64,000 nucleotides of DNA from Vibrio echinoideorum (lineage in GTDB: Bacteria; Pseudomonadota; Gammaproteobacteria; Enterobacterales; Vibrionaceae): the NCBI RefSeq assembly GCF_024347455.1, contig NZ_AP025483.1:3534001-3598000 (forward strand), read 5' to 3'. The position numbers and the translations under genes were made by a program. The notes beneath the pieces are model-generated. The model saw nothing but the letters and a program-made list of their open reading frames with translations. It was not told the origin of the DNA and made no database searches. Below, piece by piece: positions 24,616 to 32,686 of the stretch; position 1 is the first letter of the stretch, and every line of letters begins with the position of its first letter.

Positions 24616-26049
24616 CGTCCGATATTATTAGTGATTGGGTTGGTGTTATCAAAACTCGCCCTTTTCATGTACATACCAACATTAGTTGCCTTCGTTACAG
24701 GCACTGGTGGTTTTCTCGAGTTTGGTAAATCTGTAGTGATCACGCACATTGTGGCGTTTATCTGCTTGAATTTAGGCCGTTCCGCTAAATTTCGATTAGG
24801 GGTGCGGGACATGTTCCTGATCACCTCTCTGGTATGGACTATTGCCAGTGCCTTTGCAGCTCTGCCTTTTGTTTTCATTAACCACATCAGCTTTACTGAC
24901 GCCTACTTCGAGACCATGTCTGGTATCACTACAACGGGTTCAACCGTATTGAGTGGTTTGGATAGCATGGCGCCAAGCATTCTACTGTGGCGTTCAATAT
25001 TGCAATGGCTTGGTGGTATAGGATTCATCGTAATGGCGGTGGCTGTACTACCGATGCTCAACGTTGGTGGTATGCGCCTATTCCAAACTGAATCATCCGA
25101 TTGGTCTGATAAAAGCAGCCCTAGAGCGAAAACCGTAGCGAAGAACATCGTGGCGGTTTATCTAGTCCTTACGGGCTTGTGCATAGTTAGCTACCTGTTT
25201 GCAGGAATGAGCATCTTCGATGCAATCAACCACGCATTCACCACTCTTTCTACTGGTGGTTACTCAACCTCAGACGGCTCCATGAATCACTTCTCTAATA
25301 GTGCTCACTGGGTCGGAACGGTGTTCATGTTTCTTGGTGGCCTGCCGTTCTTACTGTTTGTTAGCGCACTGCGCGGCAGAAAGCTTGCAATACTCTATAA
25401 AGATGCGCAGGTAAGAGGCTTTACTTACCTATTCTTGGTCACCAGTGCCGTAATATCGACTTGGTTGGTGGTTAGAGATGGCTATAGCGCAATGGATGCA
25501 CTACGAGTCTCGATGTTCAACATCGTGTCAGTGGTCACCACAACAGGCTTTGGCCTTGAAGATTTCACAGCTTGGGGCGCACTGCCAACTACGTTATTTG
25601 CCTTTCTGATGATGGCAGGGGCATGTTCAGGTTCAACCTCTGGCGGGATTAAAATCTTCCGCTTCCAAATCGCCATGACCATGCTGCATAAACAAATGAT
25701 GAAGCTGATTCACCCATCAGGTGTGTTCGTTCAACGCTACAACCAACGCCCAGTCAGTGATGACATCGTGCGTTCTCTAGTCGCATTTGGTTTGATGTTC
25801 TTTATCACGATTATCTTAATTGCCGGTGGGCTGAGTGCGATGGGGCTTGATCCTGTAACCAGCATATCTGGCGCTATCACTGCCGTTGCCAACGTCGGCC
25901 CAGGTATGGGGAGCGTGATAGGCCCAACAGGGAACTTTGCTCCATTACCAGACGCTGCTAAATGGCTATTAAGTTTGGGAATGCTGATGGGCAGACTCGA
26001 AATATTGACGCTCATTGTTTTATTTTTCCCAGCCTTTTGGCGACGCTAA
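24604..26049 (+). CDS. trkH: Trk potassium transporter TrkH
   Basis: Inner-membrane K+ channel/transporter of the TrkH/KtrB superfamily, 481 aa, with four pore-loop repeats. The four selectivity-filter segments can be picked out: TTTGSTV, LSTGGYS, TTTGFGL and NVGPGMG, each with the central glycine. Start MVNFRPILLVIG gives a normal length; no clear SD precedes it because the spacer is a tandem repeat. TrkA, its gating partner, is encoded 97 bases upstream. It ends 26 bases before the next gene. Confidence 0.94.
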   Translation: MVNFRPILLVIGLVLSKLALFMYIPTLVAFVTGTGGFLEFGKSVVITHIVAFICLNLGRSAKFRLGVRDMFLITSLVWTIASAFAALPFVFINHISFTDAYFETMSGITTTGSTVLSGLDSMAPSILLWRSILQWLGGIGFIVMAVAVLPMLNVGGMRLFQTESSDWSDKSSPRAKTVAKNIVAVYLVLTGLCIVSYLFAGMSIFDAINHAFTTLSTGGYSTSDGSMNHFSNSAHWVGTVFMFLGGLPFLLFVSALRGRKLAILYKDAQVRGFTYLFLVTSAVISTWLVVRDGYSAMDALRVSMFNIVSVVTTTGFGLEDFTAWGALPTTLFAFLMMAGACSGSTSGGIKIFRFQIAMTMLHKQMMKLIHPSGVFVQRYNQRPVSDDIVRSLVAFGLMFFITIILIAGGLSAMGLDPVTSISGAITAVANVGPGMGSVIGPTGNFAPLPDAAKWLLSLGMLMGRLEILTLIVLFFPAFWRR

Positions 26050-26075
26050 TTGCGCGAAAAATCAAGGAAACACAG

Positions 26076-26654
26076 ATGAAATCACCCCTATTTATCGCAA
26101 GCGTGCTGCTCGCAAACTCAGTATGTATGAGCTCTGCATTCGCCGACCAAGTCGTGGCTCTGCAAGATGGGAAGCAAATACTGCTAAAAGATGACTTTAC
26201 TTGGCAATATGTTGTGGAGAAACAAACAATAGAAACAACAACCGCAACGCCAGTCGCAACGGTGCCTGTTGTAGCCGTCCCAGTCGCGACTAATGTGCGT
26301 GGCACTACGATTGTCGTTGATAGTAAAAAACCAAGCTTACAGCTATCTCAATCTGGAGTAGATGTGGTGCTCGGTGCTAGCCACTATGAAGATGGTGAGC
26401 TGATCATCCCAACGGCGATTACCAATCAAGGTACGCAGGCTGTGATCTTAGTGTCTTTGAAGTTAGGTGTGTATTCACCAAGTGGTGAATTATTAGAAGA
26501 GAAAACAGTAGCGGTTTGGAAATCGATAAAGCGTATGGCAGATACCTACCTTCGACCAAAAACCGATGCCGAAGGTACGTCGCTCAACCTAGCTGTTGAT
26601 CAATATCCAGAGTATCAAATCAAAGCTGAAATTGTTGAGGTGCTAGCTCGTTAA
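26076..26654 (+). CDS. Exported protein of unknown function (DUF3157-like)
   Basis: A 192-aa protein with a clear signal peptide (first about 24 residues, cleavage after SSAFA) and a mature part starting [20 protein letters not shown]. The middle is rich in Val, Thr, Ala and Pro and looks like a linker (residues 48-78); the C-terminal 110 residues look like a beta-sandwich. From memory it resembles Vibrio proteins labelled DUF3157, but I am not certain. The SD CAAGGAAA lies before the ATG at 26076. Its stop overlaps that of convergent trhA by four bases. No function can be assigned. Confidence 0.75.
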   Translation: MKSPLFIASVLLANSVCMSSAFADQVVALQDGKQILLKDDFTWQYVVEKQTIETTTATPVATVPVVAVPVATNVRGTTIVVDSKKPSLQLSQSGVDVVLGASHYEDGELIIPTAITNQGTQAVILVSLKLGVYSPSGELLEEKTVAVWKSIKRMADTYLRPKTDAEGTSLNLAVDQYPEYQIKAEIVEVLAR

Positions 26655-27304
26655 ACCGGAGTCACGTACAAGTAAATAGCGAAGAAATGGCAAGCGCAGC
26701 CCGCCAACACAAACAGGTGCCAGATGGCATGGTTATAAGGGATGCGTTTTGCCACATAGAAAATGACACCCAGCGAGTAAATCACCCCACCGACCGCCAG
26801 CAATACCAAACCACCGATATTGATGTTCATCGCCAATTGATAAACCACAATCAAAGATAGCCAACCCATCGCCAAGTAAATGAACAGCGATAAGCGCTTG
26901 AATCGGTATACGAAAGCAATCTTCATGATGATGCCCACCAGCGCAATTCCCCAGATCACCGCCATCAAGCCCATCGCTAACGGGGTTCTCAAACCGACTA
27001 ATAAAAAAGGCGTGTAGCTACCTGCAATAAGTAAATAAATCGCACAATGATCGAGCGTTTTGAGTAAGCGCTTGGTTTTTTCTGTGGTGATCGAGTGGTA
27101 AAGCGTGGAAGCAAGAAAGAGAAGGATAATGCTGCTGCCGTATACCGTCATACTGGTAATGGTTAGCATGTCAGCTTGGTAATCAAACGCACGAATCAAT
27201 AACAGGATCAGGCCCACTACGCCAAGTACGACACCCAAACCATGGGTTATCGCATTAGCGCGCTCTTCGATGTCACTGTATTCGCTGGCTGATGATGCAG
27301 ACAT
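26651..27304 (-). CDS. trhA: Hemolysin III family protein (TrhA/YqfA, PAQR fold)
   Basis: A seven-helix inner-membrane protein (217 aa) of the hemolysin III/PAQR superfamily. The family start [19 protein letters not shown] is clear, as are the conserved histidines in [23 protein letters not shown] and [21 protein letters not shown], which bind metal in PAQR proteins. E. coli TrhA has been linked to membrane energetics and fatty-acid composition; the hemolysin name is historical. It is convergent with, and overlaps, the gene at 26076. A 24-bp palindrome lies 46 bases upstream of its start. Confidence 0.88.
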   Translation of the reverse strand: MSASSASEYSDIEERANAITHGLGVVLGVVGLILLLIRAFDYQADMLTITSMTVYGSSIILLFLASTLYHSITTEKTKRLLKTLDHCAIYLLIAGSYTPFLLVGLRTPLAMGLMAVIWGIALVGIIMKIAFVYRFKRLSLFIYLAMGWLSLIVVYQLAMNINIGGLVLLAVGGVIYSLGVIFYVAKRIPYNHAIWHLFVLAGCACHFFAIYLYVTPV

Positions 27305-27349
27305 GAGTATCCTACTAGAGTAAATGTTCGATTAGACTAGTATTGCACA

Positions 27350-27373
27350 TTAAGCTTACACGTGTAAGCTTAA
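27350..27373. repeat. 24-bp perfect palindrome upstream of trhA
   Basis: TTAAGCTTACAC is followed directly by its reverse complement GTGTAAGCTTAA, with no loop. It lies between trhA and the Spo0M-like gene, both minus strand. A T-run follows it only on the plus strand, where no gene ends, so it looks more like a protein-binding site than a terminator. Confidence 0.7.
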
Positions 27374-27447
27374 ATTTTTATGACAAAATGGCTTCTAAGA
27401 TGTGCGATAAGCTAACCGTTGTGACTAGGTGAATATATGCGATTCCG

Positions 27448-28239
27448 CTAAGACGCGCTTTCTAAATACTCAACCACCATCTTACCGGCATCTTCTGGTG
27501 AGGTATCAAGCGGGACGCTCAATTGACGCTGTAGCTGACCAATTCCCAGCAAACTCGCCAACATGCCTTTTGCGCCATCGCGATTGCGGTCTATCTCAAA
27601 CCACAACTTAAGTTCTGTCTCACCACGATGAGCGACAACCTCCAATTCACGCCAACGGCCATGATAAGGGCCAGTAGTCGGCACAAACTCGAACTCTTGT
27701 ACGAATGGCAGTTCAAAACCATCCACCGCTTCGCATTCAACTTGGCGAATCCGCAGCCCGTGAGCTTCGAGTTCGTTAAAAATACCATCGAGGAGTGCAT
27801 CAGGGCGAACCGTTAGAATATCCTTATCCGATGGGTCAATCGCCATCGCAATGTCGAGCCCTGTTTCAAGCCACACCTTTGAATCACCAATCGTGACTGG
27901 GGTATTCAGCGGTACATCAAATTCACATTCAAAATCGCGGGTTTCTCCCGGCTGAATAACAAAGGCATACGGCAGACTCCATTTTGCCAATGAGTACGTC
28001 TGGTGCATTCGGCGTTTATGGCCACCTTCTTGTCTTTGGGAATTCATGGTGACTTCTTTTACATAACGACAGCACAGGTTCAGATCGATGTTATCTATCT
28101 CCTGTGGCTGAGAGCCACCATACACATGCACAATAATGCTCGCCTTTTTCCCTGGGTAAAGCACTTCCTGTTGCAATACAGAATCCACCTTGGCAGACCC
28201 AATACCAAAACTTGCTAACGTTTTCTTCAAGAACGACAT
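27448..28239 (-). CDS. Spo0M-like arrestin-fold protein
   Basis: A 263-aa cytosolic protein related to Bacillus Spo0M, which has an arrestin-like beta-sandwich. The recognisable segments are the start MSFLKKTLASFGIGSAKVD, the LYPGKKASIIVHVYGGSQPQ strand and PGETRDFECEFDVPLNTP. Vibrio does not sporulate, so the name does not describe the role here, which is unknown. The ATG at 28239 has an ideal SD (AAAGGAGG, 5 bases away). It appears monocistronic. Confidence 0.82.
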   Translation of the reverse strand: MSFLKKTLASFGIGSAKVDSVLQQEVLYPGKKASIIVHVYGGSQPQEIDNIDLNLCCRYVKEVTMNSQRQEGGHKRRMHQTYSLAKWSLPYAFVIQPGETRDFECEFDVPLNTPVTIGDSKVWLETGLDIAMAIDPSDKDILTVRPDALLDGIFNELEAHGLRIRQVECEAVDGFELPFVQEFEFVPTTGPYHGRWRELEVVAHRGETELKLWFEIDRNRDGAKGMLASLLGIGQLQRQLSVPLDTSPEDAGKMVVEYLESAS

Positions 28240-28358
28240 ATGCACCTCCTTTAAAACATCATATTAAGCCTGAAAGAGGTTCAAACTCAAATATACTGCT
28301 CACACTATTTTAGCTCTAATATCGTCTATTTATCACTCAGGCGTCGATCGATAACTTA

Positions 28359-28401
28359 GATAGTGATAATCTTAGCCTTGATATGCATGCATATCATTAT
28401 C
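28359..28401. promoter_or_regulatory. Candidate tandem Fur boxes and 18-bp palindrome
   Basis: The 19 bases at 28359-28377 match 14 of 19 positions of the Fur consensus, and 28383-28401 match 12 of 19. Overlapping the second is a perfect palindrome, TGATATGCATGCATATCA (28379-28396). Together they precede and overlap the start of a tiny ORF. Iron regulation is a hypothesis. Confidence 0.4.
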
Positions 28402-28514
28402 CTGATTTATTATTCGGATTGGCGAAAGCCAGACGAGTGACTCTTCAAGAAATTGAGGCGGATCTCATGGTAAATCAGGCCATTAGATTGGCAATGGATA
28501 TGCCTGACCGTTAG
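28383..28514 (+). CDS. Small ORF, 43 aa, unknown
   Basis: Begins MHAYHYPDLLFGLAKARRV and ends AMDMPDR. It is predicted to be soluble, with an amphipathic helix in the second half. No family recognised. The ATG has no SD and lies inside an 18-bp palindrome; an internal ATG at 28467, with GAGG eight bases upstream, would give only 15 residues. It is followed 8 bases later by a second small ORF, and a terminator closes the pair. The arrangement looks like a small transcription unit, but coding is unproven. Confidence 0.4.
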   Translation: MHAYHYPDLLFGLAKARRVTLQEIEADLMVNQAIRLAMDMPDR

Positions 28515-28522
28515 GTAACTTA

Positions 28523-28690
28523 ATGCGCCCAACACCTGTCAGGTTCTCGCACACCAACCGTAGTGCGATGCGTCGTCGTAGTGGCTTTGCAGCCGCTCCA
28601 ATGGCAAAGAAATTGGCTCCAACAATGACTTTAGTTGAGAAGACTGCTTTATTAGCACCGACTGCAACAAAAGTAATTAAAGCCGCTTAA
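28523..28690 (+). CDS. Small basic ORF, 55 aa, unknown
   Basis: Begins MRPTPVRFSHTNRSAMRRR, then a hydrophobic Ala/Thr/Leu-rich part ending ATKVIKAA. Strongly basic N-terminus (seven Arg in the first 20 residues, no acidic residue until 39). The SD-like TTAGG overlaps the stop of the preceding ORF, 8 bases before this ATG, suggesting coupling. An intrinsic terminator starts two bases after its stop, which argues that the frame is the end of a real transcript. No family recognised. Confidence 0.5.
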   Translation: MRPTPVRFSHTNRSAMRRRSGFAAAPMAKKLAPTMTLVEKTALLAPTATKVIKAA

Positions 28691-28691
28691 C

Positions 28692-28722
28692 AAAAAGCGC
28701 AGTTTTTACTGCGCTTTTTTTC
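28692..28722 (+). terminator. Terminator after the small-ORF pair
   Basis: AAAAAGCGCAGT pairs with ACTGCGCTTTTT around a TTTT loop, then more T. Directly behind the second small ORF. Confidence 0.88.
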
Positions 28723-28774
28723 TTGCTCTCTATCGTCCTGAAATGCGTTTACACATTGGTATTCCCTATCCGAT

Positions 28775-28803
28775 TTGATACCTTAGTCACAAATCATTAT
28801 AAA
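28775..28803 (+). promoter_or_regulatory. Promoter of yihD
   Basis: TTGATA (28775-28780), a 17-base spacer and TATAAA (28798-28803), 18 bases ahead of the yihD ATG: a near-consensus sigma-70 promoter with a very short leader. Confidence 0.65.
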
Positions 28804-28821
28804 ATTTGTGGAGAATAAAGT

Positions 28822-29085
28822 ATGAAGTGTCACCGCATTGAAGAACTACTTGAGCTGATGGAGCCTGAGTGGCAGAAAGATCAAGAGCTTAACTTATTAC
28901 AGTTCATCATTAAGCTATCAAAAGAAGCTGGCTACGAAGGTAAACTTGAAGAACTGACAGACGACGTTCTGATCTATCACCTCAAAATGCGTAACAGTGA
29001 AAAAGATGAAATGATCCCAGGCCTTAAAAAAGACCAAGAAGATGATTTCAAAACCGCGATTCTAAAAGCGCGTGGCATCCTTTAA
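28822..29085 (+). CDS. yihD: YihD family protein (DUF1040)
   Basis: An 87-aa acidic cytosolic protein very similar to E. coli Yih[50 protein letters not shown] and [14 protein letters not shown]. Function unknown. In E. coli yihD, srkA and dsbA are adjacent; here the same three occur in the same order with ccoG inserted between yihD and srkA. A promoter and a terminator frame it as a single-gene unit. Confidence 0.92.
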   Translation: MKCHRIEELLELMEPEWQKDQELNLLQFIIKLSKEAGYEGKLEELTDDVLIYHLKMRNSEKDEMIPGLKKDQEDDFKTAILKARGIL

Positions 29086-29137
29086 CTGCTTAAATGCGTT
29101 AAAGCTTAATTGCCTTATAAATAAATTGCTCAATTCT

Positions 29138-29165
29138 AAAAAGCGACCACTCGGTCGCTTTTTTG
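29138..29165 (+). terminator. Terminator after yihD
   Basis: AAAAGCGACC pairs with GGTCGCTTTT around a short ACTC-type loop, followed by T. The rest of the 327-base gap to ccoG (29086-29412) holds a candidate FNR promoter and an untranslated leader, no gene. Confidence 0.85.
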
Positions 29166-29217
29166 TTTCTGTTCGCTATTTTTTCGTCACAACTGTTATG
29201 ACTTTTGTTGTTAAAGG

Positions 29218-29259
29218 TTGATAGCGTTAAAGAAATGAGAACAAGATTGTCGCTATAAT
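29218..29259 (+). promoter_or_regulatory. Candidate FNR-dependent promoter of ccoG
   Basis: TTGATAGCGTTAAA (29218-29231) matches 8 of 10 positions of TTGAT-N4-ATCAA. A TATAAT -10 box lies at 29254-29259 with no recognisable -35. The centre at 29224.5 is 41.5 bases before the expected start near 29266, the class II spacing for FNR/CRP activators. Function inferred. Confidence 0.45.
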
Positions 29260-29412
29260 CGCCATCCATAAGAATCTTCTAAAATAATAAGAGCGAGTGC
29301 GATAACAACAAATGCACCAAGCTCAATTTCAATAGGTTCTCTAAACCATACTTTCAAGTAATGTCGTCATGCCCTCTTTAACAGGGCAAACATGCCACAA
29401 AAAGGATAGTCC

Positions 29413-30831
29413 ATGAGTCAGGATAAAATCGATATCAAAGATGTGACGCCTAAAACCTTTAACCCGAAAACACATAAAGGTAATGGAGATCGATTTAACC
29501 CAAGTAACCGAATCTATGTTCGAGAAAGCAAAGGTAAATTCCAACAATTGCGCCGCTATGGTGGTTGGTTCTTACTTTTACTTTTTGCGCTTATCCCATG
29601 GATTCCATTTGGTGAACGACAAGCGATCTTGCTCGATATCGGCAGCCAACAGTTCAACTTCTTTGGCACCACGTTGTACCCGCAAGATCTGACGCTCCTC
29701 GCCATCCTATTTATGATTGCTGCGTTCGGCCTGTTTTTTATCACTACCTTTTTAGGCCGTGTTTGGTGTGGCTACTTGTGTCCTCAGACCGTGTGGACCT
29801 TTATGTACATCTGGTTCGAAGAGAAGTTAGAAGGTGCTGCCAATAAACGAAGAAAACAAGATTCAAACAAGCTCACCGCCAACCTAGCGATCAGAAAAAC
29901 ACTCAAACACATTGCATGGTGGGCGATTGCCATCGCAACAGGCTTAACGTTTGTGGGCTACTTCATCCCAATCAAAGAATTGGTTGTTGGCTTCTTTACC
30001 TTAAACTCGACTTTCTGGCCTGTGTTTTGGGTATTGTTCTTTGCTGGATGTACTTATGCCAATGCCGGATGGATGCGTTCAATTGTTTGTCTGCACATGT
30101 GTCCTTACGCTCGCTTCCAGTCAGCTATGTTTGATAAAGACACTTTCATCGTAGGTTATGACACCGAGCGTGGTGAAAGCCGTGGTCCTCGCTCTCGCAA
30201 AGCCGATCATAAAGCACTAGGCCTTGGTGACTGTATTGACTGCAACCTATGTGTACAAGTGTGCCCAACGGGTATCGATATCCGTGATGGTCTTCAATAC
30301 GAATGCATTAACTGTGGTGCCTGTATTGATGCCTGTGATAACACAATGGAACGCATGGGTTATGAGAAAGGACTGATCAATTACACCACTGAACACAGGC
30401 TCGATGGTCACACAACCAAGGTAATGCGCCCTAAATTGCTAGGTTATGGCGCTATATTGATCGTCATGTTGGGTTTGTTCTTTGCACAGATAGCGAGTGT
30501 TGATCCGGCAGGACTAAGCGTGTTGCGTGACAGAAATCAGCTATTTAGAATCAATAACCAAGGGCTTGTTGAAAATACTTACACCTTAAAGGTGATCAAC
30601 AAAACTCAGCAAGAACAAGAGTACAAGCTTGATGTCAGCGGGCTGCCTGATTCTATCTGGTACGGTAAACAAACCATTACTGTCGATCCGGGCGAGGTTT
30701 TGAACCTGCCTATCAGTTTGGGCGTCGATCCAGAAAAACTCAGCTCACCAGTTTCGACAATTCAGTTTATACTCTCGGATAATGAAGAGTTTACGATGGA
30801 AGTCGAAAGCCGCTTTATCAAGAAGCTCTAA
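29413..30831 (+). CDS. ccoG: Cytochrome c oxidase accessory protein CcoG (RdxA/FixG)
   Basis: Inner-membrane iron-sulfur protein thought to take part in copper handling during assembly of cbb3-type oxidase. 472 aa: a soluble N-terminus, about five transmembrane helices (first at WFLLLLFALIPWIPF), the conserved WCGYLCPQTVWT segment, and two 4Fe-4S motifs, CIDCNLCVQVCP and CINCGACIDACD. A periplasmic immunoglobulin-like C-terminal domain ends the protein. The ccoNOPQ genes are not in this window. The SD AAAGGA precedes the ATG. A candidate FNR site upstream fits a microaerobic role. Confidence 0.94.
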   Translation: MSQDKIDIKDVTPKTFNPKTHKGNGDRFNPSNRIYVRESKGKFQQLRRYGGWFLLLLFALIPWIPFGERQAILLDIGSQQFNFFGTTLYPQDLTLLAILFMIAAFGLFFITTFLGRVWCGYLCPQTVWTFMYIWFEEKLEGAANKRRKQDSNKLTANLAIRKTLKHIAWWAIAIATGLTFVGYFIPIKELVVGFFTLNSTFWPVFWVLFFAGCTYANAGWMRSIVCLHMCPYARFQSAMFDKDTFIVGYDTERGESRGPRSRKADHKALGLGDCIDCNLCVQVCPTGIDIRDGLQYECINCGACIDACDNTMERMGYEKGLINYTTEHRLDGHTTKVMRPKLLGYGAILIVMLGLFFAQIASVDPAGLSVLRDRNQLFRINNQGLVENTYTLKVINKTQQEQEYKLDVSGLPDSIWYGKQTITVDPGEVLNLPISLGVDPEKLSSPVSTIQFILSDNEEFTMEVESRFIKKL

Positions 30832-30856
30832 TACCAACAACCTCAACAGTTGGTAT
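30831..30856. repeat. Inverted repeat ATACCAAC/GTTGGTAT after ccoG
   Basis: Perfect 8-bp arms around a 10-base loop, beginning within the ccoG stop codon. The arms resemble the ends of the longer palindromic element at 33716, so it may be a remnant of the same repeat class. Confidence 0.55.
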
Positions 30857-30873
30857 ACATACCCAATAAATGG

Positions 30874-30900
30874 AAAAAGGCTCAGTAATGAGCCTTTTTT
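30874..30900 (+). terminator. Terminator of ccoG that spans the srkA initiation region
   Basis: AAAAAGGCTCA (30874-30884) pairs with TGAGCCTTTTT (30889-30899) around a GTAA loop. The left arm contains an SD-like AAAAAGG and the right arm contains part of an in-frame ATG for srkA (30888). Confidence 0.85.
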
Positions 30901-30905
30901 ATTCT

Positions 30906-31892
30906 ATGACGATACAAGCCTTTAACTTTGATAACTTAACACCTGACTTCATGTGGTACGCACTGGAGAGCATTGGAGTTCGAGCGGAATCAGGCCTGCT
31001 CGCCCTCAACAGCTACGAAAACCGGGTATATCAATTTATAGATGAAGACCGTAAACGCTACGTTGTGAAATTTTATCGTCCACAACGTTGGACCACAGAA
31101 CAGATACAAGAAGAGCACGACTTTACACTTGAGCTGATCGATCAAGAAATTCCAGTCGCACCACCGATACGCATCAATGGTGAAACCTTACATGAATATA
31201 AAGGCTATCTGTTTACACTGTTTGAAAGTGTGGGTGGCAGGCAGTACGAGGTGGATAACTTAAACCAATTAGAAGGTGTAGGACGCTTCCTTGGTCGAAT
31301 TCATAAAGCAAGTGCAGGTAAAACATTCCAGCACCGCCCAACCATTAGCTTAGATGAATACCTCTATCAGCCTCGTAAAATTCTAGAAAGATCCCAATTT
31401 ATTCCAACACATTTAGAGAATGCTTTCTTTAACGATATCGATTTACTGATCAAAGAGTTAGAACACCAATGGCCGACAGAGGTTGATAATATTCGCCTAC
31501 ATGGCGACTGCCACCCAGGTAATATTTTATGGCGAGACGGACCGATGTTCGTCGATCTCGACGATTCACGTAATGGACCTGCGGTACAAGATCTGTGGAT
31601 GCTACTTAACGGCGAACGCCAAGATAAGCTGATGCAGTTGGATATTTTGTTGGAAAGTTATCAGGAGTTTTGTGACTTTAATCCATCACAACTGAAACTA
31701 ATCGAACCACTGCGCGGTCTACGTATGGTGCATTACATGGGATGGTTAGCAAAACGATGGCACGATCCTGCTTTTCCTTTGGCCTTCCCATGGTTTAATG
31801 ACCCTAAATATTGGGAGCAACAAGTACTTGCTTGTAAAGAGCAAATTGCTACCCTGCAAGAACCACCACTTTCGTTAATGCCTCAGTGGTAA
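30906..31892 (+). CDS. srkA: Stress response kinase SrkA (YihE)
   Basis: Ser/Thr protein kinase with an aminoglycoside-phosphotransferase-like fold; in E. coli it protects against toxin-driven death under envelope stress. From this start it has 328 aa, the same as E. coli. Visible: LNSYENRVYQF, KFYRPQRWT (ATP-binding lysine), LHGDCHPGNILWRDG (catalytic loop) and FVDLDDSRNGP (metal-binding Asp). Further in-frame ATGs at 30888 and 30870 lie inside the terminator; 30888 has a well-spaced SD, 30906 has none. Followed by dsbA, as in E. coli, where the pair is under Cpx control. Confidence 0.93.
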   Translation: MTIQAFNFDNLTPDFMWYALESIGVRAESGLLALNSYENRVYQFIDEDRKRYVVKFYRPQRWTTEQIQEEHDFTLELIDQEIPVAPPIRINGETLHEYKGYLFTLFESVGGRQYEVDNLNQLEGVGRFLGRIHKASAGKTFQHRPTISLDEYLYQPRKILERSQFIPTHLENAFFNDIDLLIKELEHQWPTEVDNIRLHGDCHPGNILWRDGPMFVDLDDSRNGPAVQDLWMLLNGERQDKLMQLDILLESYQEFCDFNPSQLKLIEPLRGLRMVHYMGWLAKRWHDPAFPLAFPWFNDPKYWEQQVLACKEQIATLQEPPLSLMPQW

Positions 31893-31947
31893 CAACAATC
31901 GCAACATACAACTAGATAAAAATTCAAACATAATGGAGATTGGATAA

Positions 31948-32547
31948 ATGAAAAAGCTATTCGCATTTTTCTCATTGATCATGTTGAGCCTATCCGCTCA
32001 CGCTGCGAAATTTAACGAAGGTGAGCACTACAAAGTCCTCGATCTAGAAGCATCAAAGAAACCAATGGTGACAGAGTTTTTCTCTTTTTACTGCCCACAC
32101 TGTAATAGCTTTGAGCCTATCATCCAGCAGTTAAAACAGCAGCTTCCTAAAGACGCTAAGCTACAGAAGAACCATGTTTCATTCATGGGTGGCAATATGG
32201 GCCTGCCAATGAGCAAAGCTTACGCAACCATGATCGCATTAAAAGTTGAAGATAAAATGGTGCCAGTGATGTTTAACCGCATCCACACTATGAACAAGCC
32301 ACCAAGAGATGAAGCAGAACTGCGTCAAATCTTCTTAGACGAAGGTGTTGATGCTAAGAAATTCGACGCGGCATACAATGGTTTTGCGGTAGATTCGATG
32401 GTTCGTCGCTTCGACAAAGCATTCAAAGACAGCGGCTTGTCCGGCGTTCCAGCTGTTGTAGTAAACAACCGCTACCTGATTGACGCTCAAGGTATTAACT
32501 CTCTCGATGAATACTTCGAGCTGGTTAACTTCTTGTTAAAGAAGTAA
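31948..32547 (+). CDS. dsbA: Periplasmic thiol:disulfide oxidoreductase DsbA
   Basis: Introduces disulfide bonds into exported proteins; called TcpG in V. cholerae, where it is needed for toxin and pilus folding. 199 aa with a signal peptide of 19 residues (cleavage after LSAHA). The active-site CPHC is in [15 protein letters not shown], and the cis-proline loop is [17 protein letters not shown] precedes the ATG. It lies 55 bases after srkA, so the two could be cotranscribed. Confidence 0.97.
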   Translation: MKKLFAFFSLIMLSLSAHAAKFNEGEHYKVLDLEASKKPMVTEFFSFYCPHCNSFEPIIQQLKQQLPKDAKLQKNHVSFMGGNMGLPMSKAYATMIALKVEDKMVPVMFNRIHTMNKPPRDEAELRQIFLDEGVDAKKFDAAYNGFAVDSMVRRFDKAFKDSGLSGVPAVVVNNRYLIDAQGINSLDEYFELVNFLLKK

Positions 32548-32557
32548 GGTAATGATT

Positions 32558-32584
32558 AAAGGAAGCTTCGGCTTCCTTTTTTTT
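32558..32584 (+). terminator. Terminator after dsbA
   Basis: AAAGGAAGC pairs with GCTTCCTTT around a TTCG tetraloop, then a long T-run. Confidence 0.9.
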
Positions 32585-32686
32585 CCTAGTTCAAAAATCA
32601 TCATTGATAAATAATCAGCCATAAAACTCAGAGCTTTACTGATATTAATAACCCGTCCTAAGAACCGGTGGGCAAGGAGCCCTTAA

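Noticed and set aside
27350..27373. parS site, because the palindrome has a CACGTG centre
   Set aside because: The parS consensus TGTTTCACGTGAAACA needs GTTTC and GAAAC around the centre; here the flanks are CTTA and TAAG. No other parS-like sequence was noticed.
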